17,272 nt of DNA from an uncultured Saprospiraceae bacterium (GCA_937930625.1 CALHBW010000165.1:1-17272); one strand, 5' to 3'; counted from the stretch's first letter, positions 1 through 7,717 are shown. A program made the numbers and translations. The notes: generated by a model not told the origin, from the letters alone.

Positions 1-1146
1 GCGCCGGGCTTGCCTACGGGAGTGCCATATGCTGCCGTAGCTGCTCCCACCAATGCCGCTATCATAGCCGGCTTGATGGCTGACCCGATGACCGCACCGC
101 TTGTGCCTATCATTGAGGCAGTTTTGGCAGGTATTGACCCCACTACACTTGGGTTTACAGGTTCACTTTCGGATGGCTTCAATGTTTTCAACGGCTCTGC
201 ACTTAGCCCGATTGATGCGCCTATCTCCAGAGTCAGTACAGAAGATGTCTTTGAAATTGGTTATAAAGGACTTATCGCTCAAAAACTGGGCGTAAGTTTC
301 GATATTTATAGTGTTACACAGCGCAATAATTCACAATTTACAGCGATTTCTCCGGCGTATAGATTCAGTGGTATAGAGAACCTACCCGGTGATTTAGGTA
401 CTGCTGTTTCGGGGGCGATTGCCGAACCTTTAGTACAAGCACTCATCACTCAAGCCGGTATGCCCGAAGCACAGGCACAAGCTACGGCAGATGCCTTATT
501 GCCACTCATCGGAGGTGCATATACCGTAGGCGGAGATGCCTTTATCAATACGCCTTTATTCGAAGCCGGTCCGACACTTTCGCAGTTGATAGCTGCGCTG
601 CCTTTCCATGCGACTGTACCAACAATAGGCACACCCGACAACGGCGTGACCCACCTCACAGCAGGTTATCGTACTTTCGATGAGCGTACATTTTATGGTG
701 CTGATTTAGGCTTGGAATACTTTGTAAATGATGATATTTCGGTGTTTGGTAATTACTCTTGGATTAATACAAATGAATTTGAGCAAAACGTAGTCGGTGT
801 AGAAGGCGACCCGCTACCGACCTACCTCAATATTCCTAAAAATAAATTCCGCTTGGGCGTCAATTATACACCTGAACTTGGATTTAGAGGAAATATCTCC
901 TTCCAACACGATGATCCTTATCTGGCAGATGCAGGACAATTTTCTACCGACATCCAGAATGGTGGAAAAACACAAGTACGTAACTTAGTGGATGCAGCAG
1001 TCGGCTACAAGTTTGATTTCGGTTTAGGCATTGACCTCACCGCCACCAATGTACTTGATACCGAATACCGCTATCTGCCCAATATGCCTAAAATCGGACG
1101 ACGATTTTTAGCTAAATTGACTTATACAATTGGGGAGAAGAAGTAA
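1..1146 (+). CDS. TonB-dependent outer-membrane receptor, C-terminal part (5' truncated)
   Basis: The frame is open from base 1 with no convincing start, so the gene begins before the window; about 381 C-terminal residues are visible. The last ~170 residues alternate amphipathic beta strands and turns, with the barrel-end signature LTATNVLDTEYRY followed by a final strand, RRFLAKLTYTIG. This is the usual end of TonB-dependent receptors, where 'N(L/V)xD..Y' precedes the last strands. Residues ~1-60 and ~120-200 are Ala/Pro-rich and look like long extracellular loops rather than strands. The family imports siderophores, cobalamin, glycans or peptides across the outer membrane using TonB energy. 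The plug domain and TonB box lie outside the window, so the substrate cannot be inferred. The gene is followed by a long inverted-repeat region and has no partner gene visible downstream. The family is clear, the specificity is not. Confidence 0.88.
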   Translation, partial: APGLPTGVPYAAVAAPTNAAIIAGLMADPMTAPLVPIIEAVLAGIDPTTLGFTGSLSDGFNVFNGSALSPIDAPISRVSTEDVFEIGYKGLIAQKLGVSFDIYSVTQRNNSQFTAISPAYRFSGIENLPGDLGTAVSGAIAEPLVQALITQAGMPEAQAQATADALLPLIGGAYTVGGDAFINTPLFEAGPTLSQLIAALPFHATVPTIGTPDNGVTHLTAGYRTFDERTFYGADLGLEYFVNDDISVFGNYSWINTNEFEQNVVGVEGDPLPTYLNIPKNKFRLGVNYTPELGFRGNISFQHDDPYLADAGQFSTDIQNGGKTQVRNLVDAAVGYKFDFGLGIDLTATNVLDTEYRYLPNMPKIGRRFLAKLTYTIGEKK

Positions 1147-1311
1147 TTAGTTGATTTGGTTGATTGAGTTGATTAAGTTATTAGGTTTATTAAGTTGATT
1201 GGGTTGATTAAGTTATTAGGTTTATTAAGTAAAAAATGAATTTCGCGTAGCGAAATTGCAATCAACTCAATCAACCCAATAAACCAAATCAACTCAATCA
1301 ACCAATCAACT
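1147..1311. repeat. Imperfect inverted repeat built of TTGATT / AATCAA words
   Basis: The left half reiterates TTGATT-like words and the right half carries the complement (AATCAACTCAATCAACC and similar). This gives arms of about 50 bases that pair imperfectly. In the middle sits a small perfect hairpin, AATTTCGC-GTA-GCGAAATT (1239-1257). The left arm also contains a 27-bp perfect direct duplication (1169-1195 and 1204-1230). It starts directly after the receptor stop codon, so it may end or stabilise that transcript. There is no T-run typical of a simple terminator. Confidence 0.75.
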
Positions 1312-1496
1312 CCACTACGCCTGACTTCATTATATAAATCTGTATTCGGGAATCTACAAACGAATTTTATACTCGCCAACCTGCCACCCGCATACGTATT
1401 TGTTTGCAAAAAAAATTAAATAAATTAATATGGCTTCATAATTCATATATAATGGCATGTTAGTTGATTGATTTTCAGGAAGTAGAAATTTCAAAC

Positions 1497-1641
1497 GGCT
1501 ATCCGTCTAAGTTTGCTTGTGAGGTTTACTCGGCAGACGAAGGTTTTTATGAAATGTAGTGATTTGTCTCATAAAATATTCACACTGAATAAAGGGATTC
1601 GTCTGACGAGTCTTCATTTAAGTAAAGCTAGACGGATAGCC
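1497..1641 (+). mobile_element. MITE-like non-autonomous element, copy 1 (145 bp)
   Basis: The element begins GGCTATCCGTCTA and ends with the exact reverse complement TAGACGGATAGCC, a 13-bp perfect terminal inverted repeat that continues imperfectly inward. It is flanked on both sides by TTTCAAAC (1489-1496 and 1642-1649), an 8-bp target duplication. An internal pair, ACTCGGCAGACGAA and TTCGTCTGACGAGT, lets the whole element fold into one long imperfect hairpin. A second copy with a different 8-bp duplication is at 12594-12740. It is too short to encode a transposase and must have been moved in trans. An open frame across it (1513-1704) is not thought to be a gene. It ends 59 bp before the TPR gene start. 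Confidence 0.9.
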
Positions 1642-1700
1642 TTTCAAACACGTTCCAAACAGTCGATTCAACATTCATCTATTCAATATCAAATCGAATT

Positions 1701-2867
1701 ATGAAACACATTCTCGCTCTTTTTTTAATGATATTTTGTGCGACAATCACTTTTGCACAATCTCCCGAAGCATGGGCAGCTTATGAAAAAGCTCGTCAGC
1801 AATATCTGACTCAAAACTATGATAAAGCTCTTCCAAATTTGGAAGAAGCAGTACAACATTCTCCGGATTTTTATAATGCCCATCAGCTGATAGCACACTG
1901 CCATCATGAGCTTGGTAATACGAAAGAGGCATTGGCAAGTTATCAAAAAGTAATCGGCAAAAAAGACCTTGACGAGAAAGCGTGGTACAACATCGGGCTT
2001 TTGTATGTCGATGACAAACAGGAAGAAAAAGCATTGGAGGCGTTCAAAAAAGCCATTGAAATAAAACCCAATTACCAAAAAGTACAGTTTCAAATCGACT
2101 TGCTTGAGGGAAGTGCTACGATGCTGAATCCGACTTTGCGTACTGCCATCCACATGTACAAACAACGCAAATACCAAGAAGGACTGGACGAAACATACAA
2201 TATCAAAGCTGACGATATAGATGCTGAGGTGTATTATTGGCGCGGCAATTTTTTGAAAAAATTAAATAAGAAAACGGAAGCCATCGAGCAGTATGCACAA
2301 GCCGTTGAATTGGACGATAATCACGGCGAAGCCCATGCACAACTAGGGGTTCTGCATTTTCGGAAAAAAAATTACGAATCAGCTTACGGGCATTTGGCAA
2401 AAGCTTCTGAGTTGACTCCCGACGACCACGACTTGATGCACGATGCCGGAATTTCAGCGTACCACTTGGGAGAATACCTTTCAACTATTGATTGGCTCAC
2501 CAAGTATGTGAAAGAAAAACCCGAAAGCAGAGCAGCACACTACCGCCTTGCGGCGGCATACTCCGAAATGGACTACGAAGCCCTCGCACTCGAACACCTC
2601 CAAACTGCTGCCGACTTGGGTTATCCCTTAGCAGTACAGCGAATGGAAGAAGGTTTTAACGAGTATAAAAAGATAGATTACTCTGCTGTTGACGAACGTA
2701 CCACCGTAACCAAAGGAAGAACGGGCGGACTGGGTACTGCTAACCCAACATCGCAGGGAAGCGAAAAAAAGATGACCAAAAAAGAACTCAAAGCGGCAAA
2801 AAAGCGGGCGAAAAAGGCTGAGAAAGCGGCAAGAAAGGCAGCGAAAAGAGCGAGGAAAAGAGGCTAA
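1701..2867 (+). CDS. Secreted tetratricopeptide-repeat protein with basic C-terminal tail
   Basis: The 388-residue product starts with a typical signal peptide (MKHILALFLMIFCATITFAQ, cleavage near residue 20). It is then almost entirely helical TPR repeats, about eight between residues ~23 and 310. Examples are WYNIGLLYVDDKQEEKALEA near 95-114 and AHAQLGVLHFRKKNYESAYG near 211-230, with the usual A/G-L/Y-A spacing. A linker (~325-355) leads to a Lys/Arg/Ala tail, residues 356-388, carrying a very high positive charge. TPR domains are protein-binding scaffolds; the export signal puts this one in the periplasm or outer envelope. No catalytic domain is seen. The start is the first ATG before the signal peptide. 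The gene stands alone between a MITE-like element and a twin-hairpin terminator shared with the convergent peptidase gene. The partner is unknown. Confidence 0.85.
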   Translation: MKHILALFLMIFCATITFAQSPEAWAAYEKARQQYLTQNYDKALPNLEEAVQHSPDFYNAHQLIAHCHHELGNTKEALASYQKVIGKKDLDEKAWYNIGLLYVDDKQEEKALEAFKKAIEIKPNYQKVQFQIDLLEGSATMLNPTLRTAIHMYKQRKYQEGLDETYNIKADDIDAEVYYWRGNFLKKLNKKTEAIEQYAQAVELDDNHGEAHAQLGVLHFRKKNYESAYGHLAKASELTPDDHDLMHDAGISAYHLGEYLSTIDWLTKYVKEKPESRAAHYRLAAAYSEMDYEALALEHLQTAADLGYPLAVQRMEEGFNEYKKIDYSAVDERTTVTKGRTGGLGTANPTSQGSEKKMTKKELKAAKKRAKKAEKAARKAAKRARKRG

Positions 2868-2885
2868 GTAAAGAGTCAATAAATT

Positions 2886-2979
2886 GCGGAATCTACCCTT
2901 TTTAGCATAGATTCCGCGAAATATGAGTTGGATAAATTGCGGAATCTATGTACTTTTGTATAGATTCCGCAATTTATTT
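2886..2979. terminator. Twin hairpin, bidirectional terminator between convergent genes
   Basis: Two related hairpins use the same stem word GCGGAATCTA/TAGATTCCGC. The first pairs 2886-2895 with 2908-2917. The second is a perfect 17-bp stem (2933-2949 with 2960-2976, loop of 10), followed by TTTATTTTT on the + strand and preceded by AT-rich sequence. It lies between the stop of the TPR gene (2867) and the stop of the peptidase gene on the other strand (2980), exactly where a two-way terminator is expected. The doubled stem suggests local duplication. Confidence 0.8.
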
Positions 2980-5430
2980 TTACATTTTCACAAACCGCTT
3001 CACCACCACATCATTCTCAGATTCCAATTGAATCACATAAATACCTGCTGGTAATTCATTTGAATTGAAAGTGAAATTGTCAGTATCTTGCGAAATATTT
3101 TGAGTAAAAATCAATCGCCCCGTTTTATCAAAAATATTTAACGTACCGATAGTTGCTTGTTGCCAATCAATCGTAATATCCGTGTTAGTCGGATTGGGAA
3201 ATACTTGAATTTTCGCAGCATTATCTATCGGATTCTCACTACTTACCAACATAGCTTCCGCATCATAAATCGTCAAATCATCCAAATAAAAGCCATCAGA
3301 AGAGGGCTGATTGAAGTCTCCGTAAATTACGAAGCGTAGATATACACCCGAAGTGTTGGCGTAAGCAGACAGGTCGATTTGCTCCCGCAGCCAGTCGCGT
3401 TGAACACCATCATAGACAGGGTCGGCGGCAGGTTGTTGACTTATAGTACCTACGAAAGAACTCAAGCCAAACATACCCGGCTTGGTATTTTCAGCGCAGA
3501 GGTCTTGCCATGTGACAGCATTATCTGTACTGATTTGTACCTGCACATAATTGAAAAACTTGGTGAGGTCCCATTTTGCATAATACTCCAAAATCGGATG
3601 ATTCACGTCCGTCAAATCAATTGCTTCGGAAAATACCAAGTTGCTTTCACCGCTTACAAGATTGCCTGTCGGAGAGTCTGTTATGCAGCCCGTACCTTTA
3701 TAGCCATCCGTATCCAACACCGCCCAACTCGTCAACCAATTATCCAAGCTACTACAATCATCTGCAAATACAATCGGTGCATTATATTCCTTTGTAATCG
3801 TCATCGTCTGGAGGTCACGGATGCCATTATTCAGCGTCACGCTAAAGTCGATTAATGCACCATCGGGTGTATTCGGGTCAATAGAAATAGCTGTTGAAAG
3901 TTCCTCAAAATCAGTTCCTTGCATCGCTGCTGCCGTCGTGATAAAAGTCGTTGCAATATTTTGCACATAAGGGCTATCGGATGCAACAGATACCATTAGA
4001 TTGCCACTAACTTTACTGATATGTTGTACCCCGAATGTCAGTCGTGCATCCGCTTGCGAGAGTGCGTAAGGCGTGAGGTCGTGGAGTTTCCCAAAATTAG
4101 CTGCTGCCTCTGCAAGTCGGAATGACATTCGCAATTGACGATGTGCCTGCAACTGGATGAAACCGGGTAGGGGCCAAAAACCACCCTCTTGGTCTCTGCC
4201 GATTTCAGGTGTCCATGCCGGAATATCATTCTCCCCATAATACCAATCATCTGACCCACCATTGGTGGAGTATAAAAGTTGATTGCCACCGCCATAAGCG
4301 TAACGGTTGTGCTTGCACATTTCTTCACCGATTTTTTCAAAAAAGTCGTGGTCGGGTGTATCGTCCGGGATGTGTCCCCACGGGCTAAGGAGTAAATTGG
4401 AATAGGTGTGATTATTGAATGCCATTGTAAAATTTCGACTCAATACAAAATTACGGATTGCCTGTGTTTCCGGTTCAGAAAACGGCGCAGTTCCCCGATA
4501 AGTATTGGAGTTGGGGTTAGGACTTGAACCTTGATTATCTTGTCCCCATGCGTAGCTGTAATTTCGATTCAAATCCACACCAATTGTGCCGTCACCATTA
4601 TCACGTAGATTTTTTCGCCAATATCCGCCACCATTGGGGTCGGTCGCTTCATTGAGCAAATAACCATCGGGATTCAGCACCGGTACAAAGTACAATTCTG
4701 TATTATCCACAATATTTGTGATGTATTCGTCTGTACCATAATTTTCCAATAATACCCACAAATAATACTGCAAATTTATCATTGAAAGCGGCTCACGCGC
4801 ATGATGTACGCCATTATATAAAACCTCCGCTTCGTCCTCATCCACATTGGGATTGTCTGAAACTTTTACATAAAAAATCTGCCTGCCTTCGTGCGTTACA
4901 ATCGTCTCGTCAATAGGGGCTTTTGCTGTAATTAGATTGGGATACATGGTCGCCATTTTATCCAAATCTGCCAACAATTCATCATAAGTTGTAAAGCCGC
5001 CCATACTGCCCAGATTAAAATTTTGCGGTACGGGAATCTCACGGTCTTCGCAAGGGTCGGCATTGGCAGATTTGAGAGCGGACTCAGCTTTCGCCCGTTC
5101 GAGTTGAGCAATAGCGGCGGGTAATGCTGCCACATTCTGCGTTGCATGATGGCGCGACAAATCCTCAATTAATACATTAGTCGTCAGGTTTTTTTGTTGA
5201 ATGGCTTCATATTCGTATTCCGACAAATCTAAACGTAAAAAACGCGTGCCGGCTCGCTCTTCCATATGCGTACCACACATCAAATCAATTCCTGATTCGG
5301 CAATTTTTTGTATATCTGAATCATCATTTATCGTAATTTCTACTTTTTTATAAATCGGGACGTCAGGTTGAGCAAAGTTATTATTGAGTAGGAATGCAAA
5401 AATGAAGAGAAAAGTCAGTCTAAATTTCAT
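2980..5430 (-). CDS. M14-family zinc carboxypeptidase with T9SS C-terminal sorting domain
   Basis: The 816-residue protein has a signal peptide (1-20, ending NNNFAQ) and a propeptide-like region to ~140. The M14 carboxypeptidase domain spans ~145-445. The zinc motif HxxE is His210/Glu213 in HHAREP; the third ligand is His341 (NNHTYS). Asn288-Arg289 in GVDLNRNY match the substrate-carboxylate pair, and Glu409 in TPEIG is the catalytic base. All core residues are present, so it should be active. After a ~100-residue linker comes a beta-sandwich region (~555-725; DDCSSLDNW ... DGFYLDDLTIYD) like the MAM/immune-inhibitor-type modules of secreted peptidases. Residues ~735-816 are a type A Por_Secre_tail (VFPNPT ... 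GIYVIQL ... KRFVKM). The T9SS should deliver it to the cell surface or medium, where it would trim C-terminal residues from peptides. It is a single-gene unit. Confidence 0.93.
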   Translation of the reverse strand: MKFRLTFLFIFAFLLNNNFAQPDVPIYKKVEITINDDSDIQKIAESGIDLMCGTHMEERAGTRFLRLDLSEYEYEAIQQKNLTTNVLIEDLSRHHATQNVAALPAAIAQLERAKAESALKSANADPCEDREIPVPQNFNLGSMGGFTTYDELLADLDKMATMYPNLITAKAPIDETIVTHEGRQIFYVKVSDNPNVDEDEAEVLYNGVHHAREPLSMINLQYYLWVLLENYGTDEYITNIVDNTELYFVPVLNPDGYLLNEATDPNGGGYWRKNLRDNGDGTIGVDLNRNYSYAWGQDNQGSSPNPNSNTYRGTAPFSEPETQAIRNFVLSRNFTMAFNNHTYSNLLLSPWGHIPDDTPDHDFFEKIGEEMCKHNRYAYGGGNQLLYSTNGGSDDWYYGENDIPAWTPEIGRDQEGGFWPLPGFIQLQAHRQLRMSFRLAEAAANFGKLHDLTPYALSQADARLTFGVQHISKVSGNLMVSVASDSPYVQNIATTFITTAAAMQGTDFEELSTAISIDPNTPDGALIDFSVTLNNGIRDLQTMTITKEYNAPIVFADDCSSLDNWLTSWAVLDTDGYKGTGCITDSPTGNLVSGESNLVFSEAIDLTDVNHPILEYYAKWDLTKFFNYVQVQISTDNAVTWQDLCAENTKPGMFGLSSFVGTISQQPAADPVYDGVQRDWLREQIDLSAYANTSGVYLRFVIYGDFNQPSSDGFYLDDLTIYDAEAMLVSSENPIDNAAKIQVFPNPTNTDITIDWQQATIGTLNIFDKTGRLIFTQNISQDTDNFTFNSNELPAGIYVIQLESENDVVVKRFVKM

Positions 5431-5461
5431 AGTAATATTGTTTTTTGTGAAAAATGTATTA

Positions 5462-5789
5462 TCTAAGTGAAGAAATAAGAATAACTTAGTGAAAGAAATT
5501 AAATAAATTCAACAGATTGATGAGCTTATTTTACGCTTAGTTTTCCTCTTGAAAGCGGGCGTTTATCGGGATAAATAACTGTTTTCAAGGGGGAAAATAA
5601 GCGTAAAAGAAGCCATATAGCTGTCGAAGTTATTTTGTTTCTTTCACTTAATCCAATCTGCTGTATCTTTTTTCGTTATACTTCATCATTTTCTCCTTAA
5701 ATACGGTTAGTATTCGCGTCAAAAATGATTCGTCTAACAAAAAAATATTTCGCATCTTGGATTAATTTATTCTCATTTCTTCACTAAAG
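5462..5789. repeat. Nested quasi-palindromes upstream of the peptidase gene
   Basis: Bases 5486-5651 form one near-perfect palindrome. The ~80-base left half (TTAGTGAAAG ... GCTTATTTTACGCTTAG ...) matches the reverse complement of the right half (... AAGCGTAAAAGAAGC ... CTTTCACTTA) with scattered mismatches, around GTTTATCGGGATAAATAAC. Outside it, 5462-5484 and 5767-5789 form a second inverted pair (19 of 23 positions match by eye). The word TTAGTGAA(A)GAAAT therefore appears four times, two in each orientation. No target duplication was found. It could be a fold-back mobile element, two nested copies of one, or a structured RNA. Confidence 0.75.
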
Positions 5790-5808
5790 CATGACACATT
5801 TAATTATG

Positions 5809-5838
5809 TTGCCATCTATCTATACGTGTTTATTTTTG
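5809..5838 (+). promoter_or_regulatory. Candidate Bacteroidota-type promoter
   Basis: TATTTTTG (5831-5838) fits the Bacteroidota -7 consensus TAnnTTTG exactly. TTG (5809-5811) lies 19 bases upstream as a -33 element. The nearest downstream gene on this strand starts at 6494, so the transcript would carry a ~650-base structured leader, or be a non-coding RNA. In AT-rich DNA such a match can arise by chance. A second TATTTTTG at 5944-5951 lacks a good -33 box. Confidence 0.3.
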
Positions 5839-5998
5839 TAAAAATACACATTTTAATGCTGCTTTATTTCATCAAAACGTAGAATAAGCATGTGGTGTCC
5901 GCGAGTGGTCAAAAATCATTTTAAGTACTTTCGTAAAAATTTGTATTTTTGTAAAACGAATGACGAATAAATAACTCATTAGTTGACAAGTTCATTGA

Positions 5999-6422
5999 GG
6001 TAGTTGACACTTTTTTGAAATGTAAAATGTAAAATAATAAATGTAAAATATAAAAGTTATAGGACGCGGGATATTTTTATTTTATTGATTCTTAAACTTT
6101 TAAACAAAAAAATAAAATGAGTTGTACACGTACTATAGGCACTTTTACATTTATTATTTTACATTTTACACTCACATTGCTGTTAAATTTTTTCGAGTTA
6201 ATGAATGTCAAATTATTGCACGCAGAGAGCGCAGAGTACGCGGAGAAACAATATAAATCTCTGCGACCTCTGCGTTCTCCGCGTGATTTAAAGTTTAATT
6301 AATATGAATATGAATAAAAAACCATACATTATTTGTTGATAATTAATACTAATTTGAACTCGAAAAAATTTAACAGAAATGACAGTTTTACATTTTACAT
6401 TTCAAAAAAAGCATCAACTACC
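5999..6422. repeat. Two competing long inverted repeats (ATGTAAA / TTTACAT words) upstream of the ald-like gene
   Basis: Bases 6021-6048 and 6143-6170 are perfect 28-bp inverted repeats. The same left segment, taken as 5999-6034, also pairs with 6386-6422 (GGTAGTTGA ... TTTTTTGAAATGTAAAA against its complement, with a few mismatches). The two pairings cannot form together. The remainder to 6493 is AT-rich with more GTTGA/TCAAC words (AACTCGTCAATTCATCAACT). No gene was found in 5431-6493. Confidence 0.75.
6219..6285. repeat. CGCAGAG-type palindromic repeat
   Basis: 27-base arms (6219-6245 and 6259-6285) made of CGCAGAG/CGCGGAG words face their complement CTCTGCG/CTCCGCG across a 13-base A/T-rich loop. 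This word family is a familiar intergenic palindrome in many environmental bacteria. It often yields spurious short reading frames of the HAESAEYAE ... LRPLRSPRD kind, which is what the 6117-6302 frame shows here. Confidence 0.8.
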
Positions 6423-6493
6423 TTTTATCATTTGGATAAACTTGTTCGTCAGTTCGATAATTCAACAACTCGTCAATTCATCAACTCGTAAAT

Positions 6494-7717
6494 ATGAGTC
6501 AAAGGAAAGTACCAATACCAGAACAATTATTTTCAGAAGGATTGCAAACGCAAACAGAAATGTTGGCGGTGCGCCAAGCTGCTAAAAAATTGTTTATTGG
6601 TATTCCCGGCGAAGAATCGTTTCAAGAGAATCGTGTGTCCCTCAAACCTGCTTCGGTGGGCATGTTGATAGCAAATGGTCATAGAGTCGTTATAGAAAAA
6701 GGAGCAGGAGAAAAATCGGGGTATAGCGACCATGAATACTCAGAAGCGGGAGCGGATATTGCGTACAGCAAAGAGCAGGTATTTAAGGCACAAGTGATTC
6801 TGATGGTTGCGCCACCTACGGAAGAAGAAATCGATTGGATGCAGCCTGAACAAGTGATTATTTCGCCTATTCATCTGCCGACAATGAAGGCGGAATATAT
6901 CGAACAATTGCGCCGTAAACGTGTCGTTGCACTCGCTTGGGAATATATACAAAATACAGTCGGCATGTTTCCTTTTGTGCAGACAATCAGTGAGATAGCC
7001 GGTACAACATCTATATTGACAGCAGCCGAATTACTCGCCAATACGAATGATGGACGTGGTATTTTGCTTGGTGGTATTTCGGGTGTACCGCCTGCACGAG
7101 TGGTGATTTTGGGCGCAGGAATTGTCGGAGAATCGGCTACGCGCACAGCACTTGGTTTGGGAGCAGAAGTACGCATTTTCGACAATGACATTTACAAACT
7201 TATGCGCCTGCAATCGAACCTCAATCAACGTCTCCACACCTCTGTCATCAATCCGAAATATCTTGAAGAGGAGCTTGTCAAAGCCCACGTTGTCATTGGT
7301 GCGATACATTCCGAAACGGGGCGTGCGCCTGTGGTTGTAAGTGAAGATATGGTTTCCAAAATGCGTAGCAAATCCGTTATTGTAGATGTGAGTATCGACC
7401 AAGGCGGCTGTTTTGCCACTTCGCGTGTCACCACGCATGACAAACCGACTTTTGTCAATTATGACGTGATTCACTATTGCGTCCCGAATATTGCCTCAAA
7501 GGTAGCACGTACTGCGTCTTCTGCCATTAGCAACATCGTCACGCCCATGCTGCTCGAAACCGAACATACAGGTGGTTTGGCGCATCTATTGGAGGGCAAT
7601 AATGGTTTCCGGCATGGCGTGTATATATATAAAGGTACACTGACGAATCAGCATTTAGGTGAGCGTTTTGGGATAAAATCTACGGATATTGGGTTATTGT
7701 TGGCTTCGCGCTTATAA
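6494..7717 (+). CDS. Alanine dehydrogenase-like protein (AlaDH/PNT family)
   Basis: The 407-residue product has the two-domain AlaDH/transhydrogenase fold. It carries a ~30-residue N-terminal extension relative to classical alanine dehydrogenases, whose MKxGIPxExxxxExRV start corresponds here to LFIGIPGEE...ENRVSL (33-50). Arg47 matches the pyruvate-binding Arg15 of the Mycobacterium enzyme, His127 (SPIHLP) matches His96, GAGIVG (207-212) is the NAD loop, and Asp302 in IDQGGCF matches Asp270. The active-site Lys75 position (VKEP in the classical enzyme) is VAPP here, so that lysine is absent. The family interconverts L-alanine and pyruvate plus ammonia with NAD; the loss makes that activity uncertain for this subgroup, which as far as I recall is common in Bacteroidota with a (K/M)VAPPT motif. 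The ATG at 6494 follows a long palindromic leader. The gene is monocistronic and convergent with the next one. Confidence 0.85.
   Translation: MSQRKVPIPEQLFSEGLQTQTEMLAVRQAAKKLFIGIPGEESFQENRVSLKPASVGMLIANGHRVVIEKGAGEKSGYSDHEYSEAGADIAYSKEQVFKAQVILMVAPPTEEEIDWMQPEQVIISPIHLPTMKAEYIEQLRRKRVVALAWEYIQNTVGMFPFVQTISEIAGTTSILTAAELLANTNDGRGILLGGISGVPPARVVILGAGIVGESATRTALGLGAEVRIFDNDIYKLMRLQSNLNQRLHTSVINPKYLEEELVKAHVVIGAIHSETGRAPVVVSEDMVSKMRSKSVIVDVSIDQGGCFATSRVTTHDKPTFVNYDVIHYCVPNIASKVARTASSAISNIVTPMLLETEHTGGLAHLLEGNNGFRHGVYIYKGTLTNQHLGERFGIKSTDIGLLLASRL

Noticed and set aside
1173..1409. 78-residue frame on the - strand
   Set aside because: Its sequence is translation of the TTGATT/AATCAA word array (LIELIWFIGLIELI) and has no gene-like composition.
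1508..1515. TAAGTTTG as a promoter -7 box in the MITE left end
   Set aside because: It fits TAnnTTTG but has no TTG about 19 bases upstream, so it is not listed as a promoter.
1513..1704. 63-residue open frame on the + strand overlapping the TPR gene start
   Set aside because: It lies inside the MITE-like element and uses a TTG start; no protein features, and it merely reads through repeat sequence.
5486..5651. Target-site duplication around the large palindrome or its outer arms
   Set aside because: The flanking 8-mers do not match at either pair of possible ends, so transposition could not be shown.
6117..6302. 61-residue frame on the + strand
   Set aside because: Its second half is a translation of the CGCAGAG palindrome, a known source of false reading frames.
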